Below are positions 1-4,897 of a stretch of 9,003 bases of DNA, piece after piece. The first letter of the stretch is position 1, and every line of letters begins with the position of its first letter. The stretch lies in the NCBI GenBank assembly GCA_019116915.1, contig DXAS01000138.1, forward strand, positions 1 to 9,003, written 5' to 3'. Source of the stretch: Flavonifractor avicola (GTDB taxonomy: Bacteria > Bacillota > Clostridia > Oscillospirales > Oscillospiraceae). Made by a program: the position numbers and the translations under genes. Below the pieces are notes generated by a model. It was not told the origin of the DNA. It saw only the letters and a list, made by a program, of their open reading frames with translations, and did not search any database.

Positions 1-7
1 GGCCTTT

Positions 8-35
8 GCCCACTTTCGGCCAGTCGAAAGTGGGC
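8..35. repeat. Perfect 11-bp hairpin
   Basis: GCCCACTTTCG at 8-18 and its exact complement CGAAAGTGGGC at 25-35 enclose a 6-base loop (GCCAGT). No T-run follows on either strand, so it is not a standard intrinsic terminator. It lies just downstream of the leftward RHH gene. It could be a REP-type repeat, an RNA 3' hairpin, or part of a mobile-element site. The structure is certain and the role is not. Confidence 0.6.
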
Positions 36-71
36 CGCCGGAGGCATGATCGCCTGGAATCTACCGCCCAA

Positions 72-245
72 TCACTTTGGAACAGGCCCGTTTTCCGCCT
101 CATAGGCCCGGATGTGGACCCGAAGGAGCTGGCGGACATAGGCGGACAGGCTCCGGCAGGACTGCCGGGCCAGCCAGGCCGCCTTTTCCTTTGTCTCCGG
201 GGTGACCTGGATGGAAATGGTGCGTGCTTTCTTTTTGTCCTCCAT
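72..245 (-). CDS. Small ribbon-helix-helix DNA-binding protein (57 aa)
   Basis: Probable DNA-binding regulator of the MetJ/Arc/CopG (RHH) fold. The reading frame runs from ATG at 245 to a TGA at 72-74. An AAAGGGGG ribosome site lies 7 bases before the ATG, and a consensus promoter lies further upstream. Residues 7-15 (ARTISIQVT) fit the DNA-contacting beta strand. Residues 16-30 (TPETKEKAAWLARQS) and 33-50 (LSAYVRQLL onward) fit helices 1 and 2. The C-terminal tail YEAENGPVP resembles that of the divergent RHH protein at 374-553. The length fits a bare RHH domain with no effector domain, and no toxin gene is adjacent inside the window. Autoregulation at the shared intergenic region is inferred. 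It could instead be an antitoxin or a mobilisation accessory (MobC-like) protein whose partner lies left of the window. Confidence 0.75.
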   Translation of the reverse strand: MEDKKKARTISIQVTPETKEKAAWLARQSCRSLSAYVRQLLRVHIRAYEAENGPVPK

Positions 246-265
246 AGAAATGCCCCCTTTCGCTC

Positions 266-294
266 ATAATATCATTCTTAATCACTCTAGTCAA
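266..294 (-). promoter_or_regulatory. Promoter of the leftward RHH gene
   Basis: On the minus strand TTGACT (289-294) is followed after 17 bases by TATTAT (266-271). A TGA immediately before the -10 makes it an extended -10 promoter. Spacing and boxes fit vegetative sigma-A. Transcription would start near 259, giving a very short leader before the ribosome site. Confidence 0.75.
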
Positions 295-327
295 CTCTAT
301 ATAAATCTTTGTGAAATATCACTCTTA
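271..327. promoter_or_regulatory. 10-bp-phased repeats, candidate RHH operator
   Basis: Three adjacent 10-mers, ATCATTCTTA (271-280), ATCACTCTAG (281-290) and TCAACTCTAT (291-300), share the core TCAnTCT or a close variant. A fourth copy, ATCACTCTTA, sits at 318-327. The array covers the -35 and spacer of the leftward promoter, and the outlying copy lies in the spacer of the rightward one. One-helical-turn phasing is how RHH dimers usually bind operators side by side. Binding by either neighbouring protein is inferred. Confidence 0.5.
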
Positions 328-337
328 TTGATATTAT
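309..337 (+). promoter_or_regulatory. Promoter of the rightward RHH gene
   Basis: TTGTGA (309-314), a 17-base spacer and TATTAT (332-337), with TGA directly before the -10 (extended -10). It mirrors the leftward promoter, which carries the same nine bases TGATATTAT. An inverted repeat ATATC (316-320) / GATAT (330-334) overlaps the spacer and -10. Confidence 0.7.
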
Positions 338-340
338 AAA

Positions 341-357
341 GATACAAATAGATACAA
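341..357 (+). repeat. Direct repeat GATACAA x2, 10-bp period
   Basis: GATACAA occurs at 341-347 and again at 351-357, one helical turn apart. It lies at the expected transcription start and leader of the rightward RHH gene, directly before its ribosome site. It could be an operator half-site pair or a leader RNA element. No function is shown by the sequence alone. Confidence 0.5.
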
Positions 358-373
358 CGAGGAGGGAATGAGT

Positions 374-553
374 ATGGGCGTTCAGGAAGCCCCCTATTCT
401 CTGCGGCTGGAGCATGAGGTCATGCAGAAGATCCGCGTTCTGGCCGCCAAGGAGCGGCGCTCCATCAATATGCAGCTGTGCATTGCCGTGGAATCCTATC
501 TGAACCAGTACGAGCAGGAGCACGGGGAGATCCCCGTTCCCGCCGAGGATTGA
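374..553 (+). CDS. Small Arc-like ribbon-helix-helix protein (59 aa)
   Basis: Probable Arc/MetJ-type DNA-binding protein. I chose the ATG at 374 because GGAGG (361-365) is 8 bases upstream. The in-frame ATG at 368 touches the ribosome site and would add only two residues. Residues 6-14 (APYSLRLEH) fit the beta strand. Residues 14-27 fit helix 1, and residues 29-46 (RRSINMQLCIAVESYLNQ) fit helix 2, with the SIN...L pattern typical of Arc-like domains. The tail YEQEHGEIPVP parallels YEAENGPVP in the divergent gene. There is no effector domain. It is transcribed from its own extended -10 promoter, and its stop codon overlaps the -35 box of lspA. Likely an autoregulator; the target is unknown. 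Confidence 0.8.
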   Translation: MGVQEAPYSLRLEHEVMQKIRVLAAKERRSINMQLCIAVESYLNQYEQEHGEIPVPAED

Positions 554-579
554 CCCCTTAGGGCCGTCCGTGTTACAAT
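550..579 (+). promoter_or_regulatory. lspA promoter
   Basis: TTGACC (550-555), an 18-base spacer and TACAAT (574-579), with TGT before the -10 (extended -10). The -35 overlaps the stop codon of the upstream RHH gene. So lspA and ylyB have their own start signal, although read-through from the RHH gene is also possible because no terminator lies between them. Confidence 0.65.
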
Positions 580-612
580 GAGAGGAACGATCTGTCAAAG
601 GAGCCTAAAACT

Positions 613-1068
613 ATGCTCTACGCCATTTTGGCCGCCGCCCTGGTGGGCCTGGATCAGCTGGTGAAGGTACTGGTCCGCCTCAACATTGCCGAGGGGGGCA
701 GCGTGCCTTTTCTGCCCCACATCCTCCAGCTGACTTACTACCAGAACACCGGCGCGGCCTTCTCCATCTTTGAGGAACATACCTGGATTCTCACCCTGAT
801 CTCGGCGGCTGCCTCCATCCTTATCATCGTGCTGATGGTCAGAAAGACCTTCAACCACCCCTTCGGCATGGTCTCCCTGGCCCTGGTGCTGGCCGGTGCG
901 GTGGGCAACCTCATTGACCGGCTTTTCCTGGGCTATGTCACCGATATGTTTCAGACCCTGTTTATGAACTTCCCCATCTTCAATGTGGCGGATATCTGCA
1001 TTGTGTGCGGCGGCATTGCCTTCTGCGTCTACTTCCTGCTGTTCTGCAAAGAGGAGGACAAGGCATGA
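613..1068 (+). CDS. lspA: Lipoprotein signal peptidase (signal peptidase II)
   Basis: Membrane aspartyl protease that removes the signal peptide from diacylglyceryl-modified prolipoproteins at the cytoplasmic membrane. At 151 residues it has the usual family length. The family blocks are present in order: LDQLVK near residue 13, YYQNTGAAFS (42-51), GAVGNLIDR (95-103) with catalytic Asp102, and FPIFNVADI (120-128) with catalytic Asp127. Hydrophobic segments fit the expected four membrane helices (about 1-20, 55-77, 85-103 and 127-145). An AAAGGAG ribosome site (597-603) precedes the ATG by 9 bases. The stop overlaps the start of the next gene as ATGA, so the two are translationally coupled. 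The same gene pair, lspA-ylyB, occurs in Bacillus subtilis. Confidence 0.97.
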   Translation: MLYAILAAALVGLDQLVKVLVRLNIAEGGSVPFLPHILQLTYYQNTGAAFSIFEEHTWILTLISAAASILIIVLMVRKTFNHPFGMVSLALVLAGAVGNLIDRLFLGYVTDMFQTLFMNFPIFNVADICIVCGGIAFCVYFLLFCKEEDKA

Positions 1069-1979
1069 CCCCCCTGCATCTGACCGCCGACCGGGCGGGG
1101 GAGCGGGCCGACCAGTTTCTGGCCCGGATGCTGCCCGAGCTGACCCGCTCGGCAGCCCAGCGGCTGCTGGAGGATGGGGCCGTTACCCTGAACGGCCTGC
1201 CGGTAAAGAAAAACTACAAAACCAGCCTGGGGGATGAATTGGTGCTGGCCCTGCCCGACCCCGCCCCCATTGATGTGGTGCCCCAGAACATCCCCCTGGA
1301 CGTGATCTACGAGGACGACGACGTCATCGCCGTCAACAAGCCTGTGGGCCTGGTGGTCCACCCCGCCGCCGGTCATCCTGACGGCACTTTGGTCAACGCA
1401 TTGTTATATCACTGCGGTAATTCACTCTCCGGAATCAACGGAGAGCTGCGCCCCGGCATTGTTCACCGCATCGACCGGGACACCTCGGGGCTCATCATTG
1501 CCGCCAAGAACGATTTTGCCCACCTGTCTCTGGCGGAGCAGCTTCAGGACCACTCCCTGTACCGGGAATATGAGGCGGTGTGCGTGGGCAATTTAAAGGA
1601 CGAGTCGGGCACCGTGGACGCCCCCATCTTCCGCCACCCCACCGACCGGAAGAAAATGGCGGTGAACAAGCTCCAGGGCCGGCGGGCGGTGACCCACTGG
1701 TCGGTGCTGGAGCATTTAAACGGCTATACCCACATCCAGTGCCGCCTGGAGACCGGGCGCACCCACCAGATCCGGGTCCACATGGCCTGGATCGGCCACC
1801 CCCTGCTGGGCGACGTGGTATACGGGTCCAAAAAGCCCTGGCCGGGGCTGGCGGGGCAGTGCCTCCACGCCCGGCGGCTGTCCTTCATCCACCCCCGCAC
1901 CGGGGAACGGGTCACCCTGGAGTGCCCGCTGCCCCACTGGTTTGAGGCGGTGTTGACAAAGCTGCGCGCTATGGTATAA
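1065..1979 (+). CDS. ylyB: RluA-family 23S rRNA pseudouridine synthase (YlyB/RluD-like)
   Basis: Converts uridine to pseudouridine in RNA, probably 23S rRNA. The 304-residue protein has an N-terminal S4 RNA-binding domain (about 10-65, from GERADQFL to GDELVL) and then the catalytic domain. NKPVGLVVHP is at 91-100. The signature HRIDRDTSG is at 134-142, with Asp137 as the catalytic residue. The later ETGRTHQIRVHMAWIGHPLLGD block is also characteristic. The start at 1065 has GAGGAGG (1051-1057) 7 bases upstream and overlaps the lspA stop. An in-frame ATG 60 bases further up, inside lspA, is less likely. Length and gene order match B. subtilis YlyB. The exact target uridine(s) cannot be read from sequence. 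Confidence 0.94.
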   Translation: MTPLHLTADRAGERADQFLARMLPELTRSAAQRLLEDGAVTLNGLPVKKNYKTSLGDELVLALPDPAPIDVVPQNIPLDVIYEDDDVIAVNKPVGLVVHPAAGHPDGTLVNALLYHCGNSLSGINGELRPGIVHRIDRDTSGLIIAAKNDFAHLSLAEQLQDHSLYREYEAVCVGNLKDESGTVDAPIFRHPTDRKKMAVNKLQGRRAVTHWSVLEHLNGYTHIQCRLETGRTHQIRVHMAWIGHPLLGDVVYGSKKPWPGLAGQCLHARRLSFIHPRTGERVTLECPLPHWFEAVLTKLRAMV

Positions 1980-1980
1980 A
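1953..1980 (+). promoter_or_regulatory. Promoter of the HAD gene, inside the end of ylyB
   Basis: Perfect -35 TTGACA (1953-1958), a 16-base spacer and TATAAA (1975-1980), with TGG just before the -10 (extended -10). A second -10-like TATAAT lies at 1984-1989. The -10 overlaps the ylyB stop codon. Transcription would begin near 1987, about 34 bases before the proposed HAD start. Confidence 0.7.
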
Positions 1981-2020
1981 CTTTATAATACCAGTTTAAT
2001 TCAGAAGGGAGGCGGCTGCC

Positions 2021-2827
2021 ATCGGAAAGTTTGACGGTGTTCTGCTGGTCAGCGATTTTGACGATACCCTCTATGGAGAGAATATGCAGGTGGCCCCCGC
2101 CAACCTGACCGCCCTGGACTATTTCACCCGGGAGGGGGGCATCTTTACGGTGGCCACCGGACGGGCTCACCCCACCTTTGCGCCCCACGCCCGCTGCGCC
2201 CCCATCAACGCGCCGGTGGTGCTGTCCAACGGCTCGGCTCTGTACGATTTTCATGAGGACCGGATGGTATACGAGACCTTCCTGCCCCAGCGGGTGCGGG
2301 AGGACTTGGAGCAGGTGGCCCGGGACATTCCGGAGATCGGCTTTGAGGCCTACAATCACGACGATATCTACGTCTATCAGCCCAACGAGGTCACCCACCG
2401 GCATCTGACTCGGGCGGGGGCCACTGCGTCGGAGGTGCCCATTGCCCAGATGCCTTTGCCCTGGAGCAAGGTCATTTTGCAGCAGCGCAACGAGATCCTG
2501 CTGGAGACCCAGCGGTATATGCTGGAGCGGTGGGGGGAACACTATGAGGTGATCTTCTCCAACGCCTACCTGCTGGAGCTCACCCGGAAGGGGAGCAACA
2601 AGGGCGGCATGGTGGCCTATCTGGCCCGTTATCTGGGCATCGATCCCAAGAAGATCTACTGCGTGGGGGACAACCAGAACGACATCCCCATGCTGGCCAT
2701 CTCGGCCATCCCCTTTGCCCCCTCCAACTGCGCCCAGGAGGTCAAAGACTGGGGCGCCCGCATCCTGTGTTCCTGCGAGGAGGGCTGTGTGGCCCAGATC
2801 GTGGGGATTCTGGACTCCATTTATTAA
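2021..2827 (+). CDS. Cof-type HAD-IIB phosphatase, probable ATC start
   Basis: Cytoplasmic phosphatase of the HAD superfamily, Cof/type IIB, usually acting on sugar phosphates, nucleotides or flavin nucleotides; the substrate is unknown. All four HAD motifs are present if translation starts at 2021 (268 residues). Motif I is VSDFDDTLY with Asp12 and Asp14. Motif II is FTVATGR. The motif III lysine is in KGSNKGGM, and motif IV is VGDNQNDIPML. The cap domain lies between motifs II and III. The first ATG (2084) would delete motif I. In-frame codons back to the TAA at 1997-1999 contain no ATG, GTG or TTG. AAGGGAGG ends at 2012, 8 bases before ATC at 2021, which would encode (M)GKFDGVLLVSD. The start is therefore either a rare ATC codon or a mutated or misread ATG. 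A terminator follows the stop. Confidence 0.85.
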   Translation: MGKFDGVLLVSDFDDTLYGENMQVAPANLTALDYFTREGGIFTVATGRAHPTFAPHARCAPINAPVVLSNGSALYDFHEDRMVYETFLPQRVREDLEQVARDIPEIGFEAYNHDDIYVYQPNEVTHRHLTRAGATASEVPIAQMPLPWSKVILQQRNEILLETQRYMLERWGEHYEVIFSNAYLLELTRKGSNKGGMVAYLARYLGIDPKKIYCVGDNQNDIPMLAISAIPFAPSNCAQEVKDWGARILCSCEEGCVAQIVGILDSIY

Positions 2828-2833
2828 AATGCA

Positions 2834-2869
2834 AAAAAGGACCGCACCCGATGGGGTGCGGTCCTTTTT
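2834..2869. terminator. Bidirectional terminator between the HAD gene and birA
   Basis: GGACCGCACCC (2839-2849), loop GATG, GGGTGCGGTCC (2854-2864), flanked by A5 on the left and T5 on the right. The stem is an 11-bp GC-rich core plus five A-T pairs. It sits between two convergent stops (2827 and 2872), so it should end transcripts from both directions. Confidence 0.95.
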
Positions 2870-2871
2870 GT

Positions 2872-3861
2872 TTACACATAGCCCAGCAGGCCCCGGACGG
2901 ATACCTCGCCGGAGGAGAGGGCCTCCTCGCTGCCGTCGGCCCAGCGCACCACCAGGGCGAAGGTATCGTCCACCCCCACCGCCGTGCCGATGCGCTCCTC
3001 CTGGCCCCGCAGCACCTTGATCTGGCGGCCCACGGTGATGCAGTCCGCCCGGTACCGCTCCAGCCAGCTGTCCCATTGCCCGGGAAAGTCCCGGTCCAGC
3101 CTGTCCAGGGCGTCCAGCAGGGCGGCGGCCATCTCCGCCCGCCGTGGGGCCTTGCCCAGCGCCTGGGCCAGGGAGATGGCCACCGGGGCCACCTCGGGGC
3201 CAAAATCTTCTTCTGTCTGGGTCAGGTTCACCCCGATGCCCGCCACCACATAGCGCAGGGCGGCGGTCTCTCCCTCCAGCTCCAGCTCAGTGAGGATGCC
3301 GCACAGCTTGCGCCCATCCAAAATCACGTCGTTGGGCCACTTGATGCCGGGACGAATGCCACACACCTGCTCCACCGCGTCGCACACCGCCACCGCCGAC
3401 CAGGCGGTGAGGGCGCTGACCTGCTCCAGGGGACAGTCCGGTTTCAGCAGGGCGGACAGGTACAGCCCCCCCGGCGGGGACACAAAGCTGCGGCCCCGGC
3501 GGCCCCGGCCTCCGGTCTGGGCGGCGGACACCACCACCAGCCCCTCGGGCACCTGATCCACCGCCCGGCGCTTCACCTCGTTGTTGGTGGAGTCCACCGT
3601 GTCCAGGCACACCAGGTTGGAGCCGATCTTCCGGCCGGGGACCATCAGCTCGCCGGGGGAGAGGAGATCGGGGGAGTCCTCCAAAGCGTAGCCCCGGCGG
3701 GGAGCGGAGGAGATCATATACCCCTCCTGCCGCAGGCCCTCCATGGCCTTCCACACCGCCGCACGGCTCACCCCCAGCTTCTGACTCATGGCCTCCCCCG
3801 ACAGGGGAGCACCCCCCTGGGCCTTCAACAGGGCCAGTACCTCGTCCCGCAGCATGGTCAT
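2872..3861 (-). CDS. birA: BirA: biotin-protein ligase and biotin-dependent repressor
   Basis: Activates biotin with ATP and attaches it to a lysine of biotin carboxyl-carrier proteins. The N-terminal domain lets it act as a transcriptional repressor when biotinyl-AMP accumulates. The 329-residue protein has a winged helix-turn-helix (about 5-60, LSGEAMSQKLGVSRAAVWKAM). The catalytic domain follows: DSTNNEVKR (90-98), the ATP/biotin loop GRGRRGR (118-124), KWPNDV (174-179), the KLCGILTE block with conserved Lys185, and GIGVN (208-212). The C-terminal domain (about 275-329) is SH3-like. This is the bifunctional (group II) form. It diverges from bioY, and a matching operator palindrome lies in front of bioY. 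A second in-frame ATG at 3855 is also compatible with the GAGAGGA ribosome site, so the start is uncertain by two codons. Confidence 0.97.
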   Translation of the reverse strand: MTMLRDEVLALLKAQGGAPLSGEAMSQKLGVSRAAVWKAMEGLRQEGYMISSAPRRGYALEDSPDLLSPGELMVPGRKIGSNLVCLDTVDSTNNEVKRRAVDQVPEGLVVVSAAQTGGRGRRGRSFVSPPGGLYLSALLKPDCPLEQVSALTAWSAVAVCDAVEQVCGIRPGIKWPNDVILDGRKLCGILTELELEGETAALRYVVAGIGVNLTQTEEDFGPEVAPVAISLAQALGKAPRRAEMAAALLDALDRLDRDFPGQWDSWLERYRADCITVGRQIKVLRGQEERIGTAVGVDDTFALVVRWADGSEEALSSGEVSVRGLLGYV

Positions 3862-3889
3862 CCGTCCTCTCTGCTTTTTTCTATGGTAT

Positions 3890-3919
3890 ATTGTAGCCTG
3901 TCTCCGCTCTCTTTGTCAA
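3890..3919 (-). promoter_or_regulatory. birA promoter
   Basis: On the minus strand TTGACA (3914-3919) is followed after 18 bases by TACAAT (3890-3895). It stands back-to-back with the bioY promoter. The two -35 boxes form a 9-base inverted repeat, TGTCAACCA (3914-3922) / TGGTTGACA (3934-3942), with 11 bases between. Confidence 0.75.
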
Positions 3920-3936
3920 CCAATTTGATTTTATGG

Positions 3937-3965
3937 TTGACATTCTCTCTATTGTAAACTATAAT
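3937..3965 (+). promoter_or_regulatory. bioY promoter
   Basis: Exact consensus sigma-A promoter: TTGACA (3937-3942), a 17-base spacer, TATAAT (3960-3965). A promoter this strong fits a gene that is normally held down by a repressor. The adjacent BirA palindrome flanks its -10. Confidence 0.9.
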
Positions 3966-3984
3966 CCAATTAGAGTTTACAATA
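3950..3984. promoter_or_regulatory. BirA operator (biotin box) of bioY
   Basis: Perfect inverted repeat TATTGTAAACT (3950-3960) / AGTTTACAATA (3974-3984) with 13 bases between. The core ATTGTAAAC-N15-GTTTACAAT agrees with the known BirA site pattern (TTGTAAACC or TTGTTAACC half-sites about 15 bases apart). The left arm overlaps the start of the -10 and the right arm covers the early transcript. Bound BirA-biotinyl-AMP would therefore block bioY when biotin is plentiful. Confidence 0.93.
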
Positions 3985-4002
3985 TACCCAGGAGGTACCA
4001 CC

Positions 4003-4542
4003 ATGAAAGTCAAGTCTCTGGTCCACGTCGCCGTAATGGCGGCCCTCATTACCCTGTGCGCCTGGATCACCATCCCCACGGTGGTGCCCTTTACCTTGCA
4101 GACCTTTGCCATTTTCCTGGCGGTGGGCATCCTGGGGGGCAAGCTGGGTTCCCTGTCCGTGCTGGTCTACCTGCTGCTGGGAGCGGTGGGCCTGCCGGTG
4201 TTCTCCGGCTTTTCCGGCGGCATCGGCCGGTTTGCCGGGGTCACCGGCGGCTATCTCATCGGCTTTCTCCTCATCCCCCTGGTGATGTGGGGGGCTCAGA
4301 CCCTCTTTGGCAAGGGCCCGGTGGTCTTTGTGCTGTCCGCCGTTGTGGGGCAGGCGGTGTGCTACGCCTTCGGCACCGCCTGGTTCGTCCTGATGTACGC
4401 CGCCACCAGCGGCCCCATCGGGGTGGTATCCGCTCTGTGGAGCTGCGTCATCCCCTTCCTCATCCCCGATGCCCTCAAGCTGGCTCTGGCCCTGGTCCTC
4501 AGCCGCCGGCTGGCCCCTGCGATGGCAAAGGCCATGGCGTGA
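4003..4542 (+). CDS. bioY: BioY biotin transporter, substrate-binding (S) component
   Basis: Integral membrane protein that binds and imports biotin, normally with the shared ECF energy-coupling module (EcfA, EcfA', EcfT), none of which lies in this window. At 179 residues it has typical length and about six membrane helices. Family features are VPFTLQTFAIFLAVGILGG (28-46), LLLGAVGLPVFSGFSGGIG (57-75), FAGVTGGYLIGF (77-88) and a C-terminal IPDALKLALALVL (154-166). AGGAGGT lies 8 bases before the ATG. It is expressed from a consensus promoter under a BirA operator and is divergent from birA. No biotin synthesis genes are nearby, so the pair suggests reliance on imported biotin, though auxotrophy cannot be judged from this window. 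Confidence 0.96.
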   Translation: MKVKSLVHVAVMAALITLCAWITIPTVVPFTLQTFAIFLAVGILGGKLGSLSVLVYLLLGAVGLPVFSGFSGGIGRFAGVTGGYLIGFLLIPLVMWGAQTLFGKGPVVFVLSAVVGQAVCYAFGTAWFVLMYAATSGPIGVVSALWSCVIPFLIPDALKLALALVLSRRLAPAMAKAMA

Positions 4543-4543
4543 C

Positions 4544-4572
4544 TCATATCCCATGCCCCTGTCCCATATAGT
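4544..4572 (+). promoter_or_regulatory. Candidate sigma-E sporulation promoter for yabP-yabQ
   Basis: TCATATC (4544-4550) matches the sigma-E -35 pattern KMATATT at six of seven bases. After 14 bases, CATATAGT (4565-4572) matches the -10 pattern CATACAMT at six of eight. It starts two bases after the bioY stop. In B. subtilis yabP and yabQ are sigma-E genes, which supports the reading. No good sigma-A promoter is seen here. Confidence 0.5.
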
Positions 4573-4605
4573 AGAGACAAGACTATGTGGGAAAGGGGCA
4601 TTGTC

Positions 4606-4896
4606 ATGCCGTATGAAAGTGAACGGGGCCGGCCGGAGGTGGCCCACCATCTGATCCTGGAGGACCGGGAGCGCCTGTCGGTGTCCGGGGTGGAGGAGGT
4701 GGAGAGCTTTGACGAAAACACCATCGTCATGCACACCTCCCAGGGCACCCTGATCATCCGGGGGGAAAATCTGCACATTGAAAAGCTCAGTCTGGACGGC
4801 GGGGACCTGAAGGTGGAGGGGGACGTGGACTCCCTGACCTACGAGGACGGCCGGGGGGATAAGTCCGGCGGCTTCTTCGGCCGCCTGTTCCGTTGA
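4606..4896 (+). CDS. yabP: Sporulation protein YabP
   Basis: Small spore-forming protein, made in the mother cell in Bacillus and linked to YabQ and spore-coat/cortex development; its biochemical role is not well defined. The 96-residue protein matches the YabP family along most of its length. The core HLILEDRERLSVSGVEEVES (15-34) is followed by FDENTIVMHTSQGTLIIRGENL and then LHIEKLSLDGGDLKVEGDVDSL, a beta-rich domain. It ends in a short basic tail GFFGRLFR. I chose the ATG at 4606 because GAAAGGGG (4591-4598) lies 7 bases upstream. The in-frame ATG at 4585 would put that site inside the gene. The stop is one base from yabQ. Confidence 0.93.
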   Translation: MPYESERGRPEVAHHLILEDRERLSVSGVEEVESFDENTIVMHTSQGTLIIRGENLHIEKLSLDGGDLKVEGDVDSLTYEDGRGDKSGGFFGRLFR

Positions 4897-4897
4897 G

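Noticed and set aside
72..553. Classical toxin-antitoxin locus
   Set aside because: Both genes encode RHH-like DNA-binding proteins and no toxin fold (RelE, HicA, PIN, MazF) is seen in the window. A toxin to the left of base 1 cannot be excluded.
2084..2827. HAD gene starting at the first ATG
   Set aside because: This start removes the DxD motif I and has a poorly spaced ribosome site, whereas a strong site is correctly placed for 2021.
2021..2827. Riboswitch or T-box leader before the HAD gene, lspA or bioY
   Set aside because: Leaders are about 20-40 bases, too short for known riboswitches, and no T-box sequence or leader terminator is present.
1724..3076. Long open frame on the minus strand (450 codons) across ylyB, the HAD gene and the birA end
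   Set aside because: It runs antisense to three well-supported genes and across a strong terminator. Its product is low-complexity Gly/His/Gln and matches no family. It is an effect of high GC.
2767..3957. Plus-strand open frame of 396 codons opposite birA
   Set aside because: It is the antisense of birA, whose motifs GRGRRGR and KWPNDV are unmistakable. The frame also crosses the terminator, and its composition is non-native.
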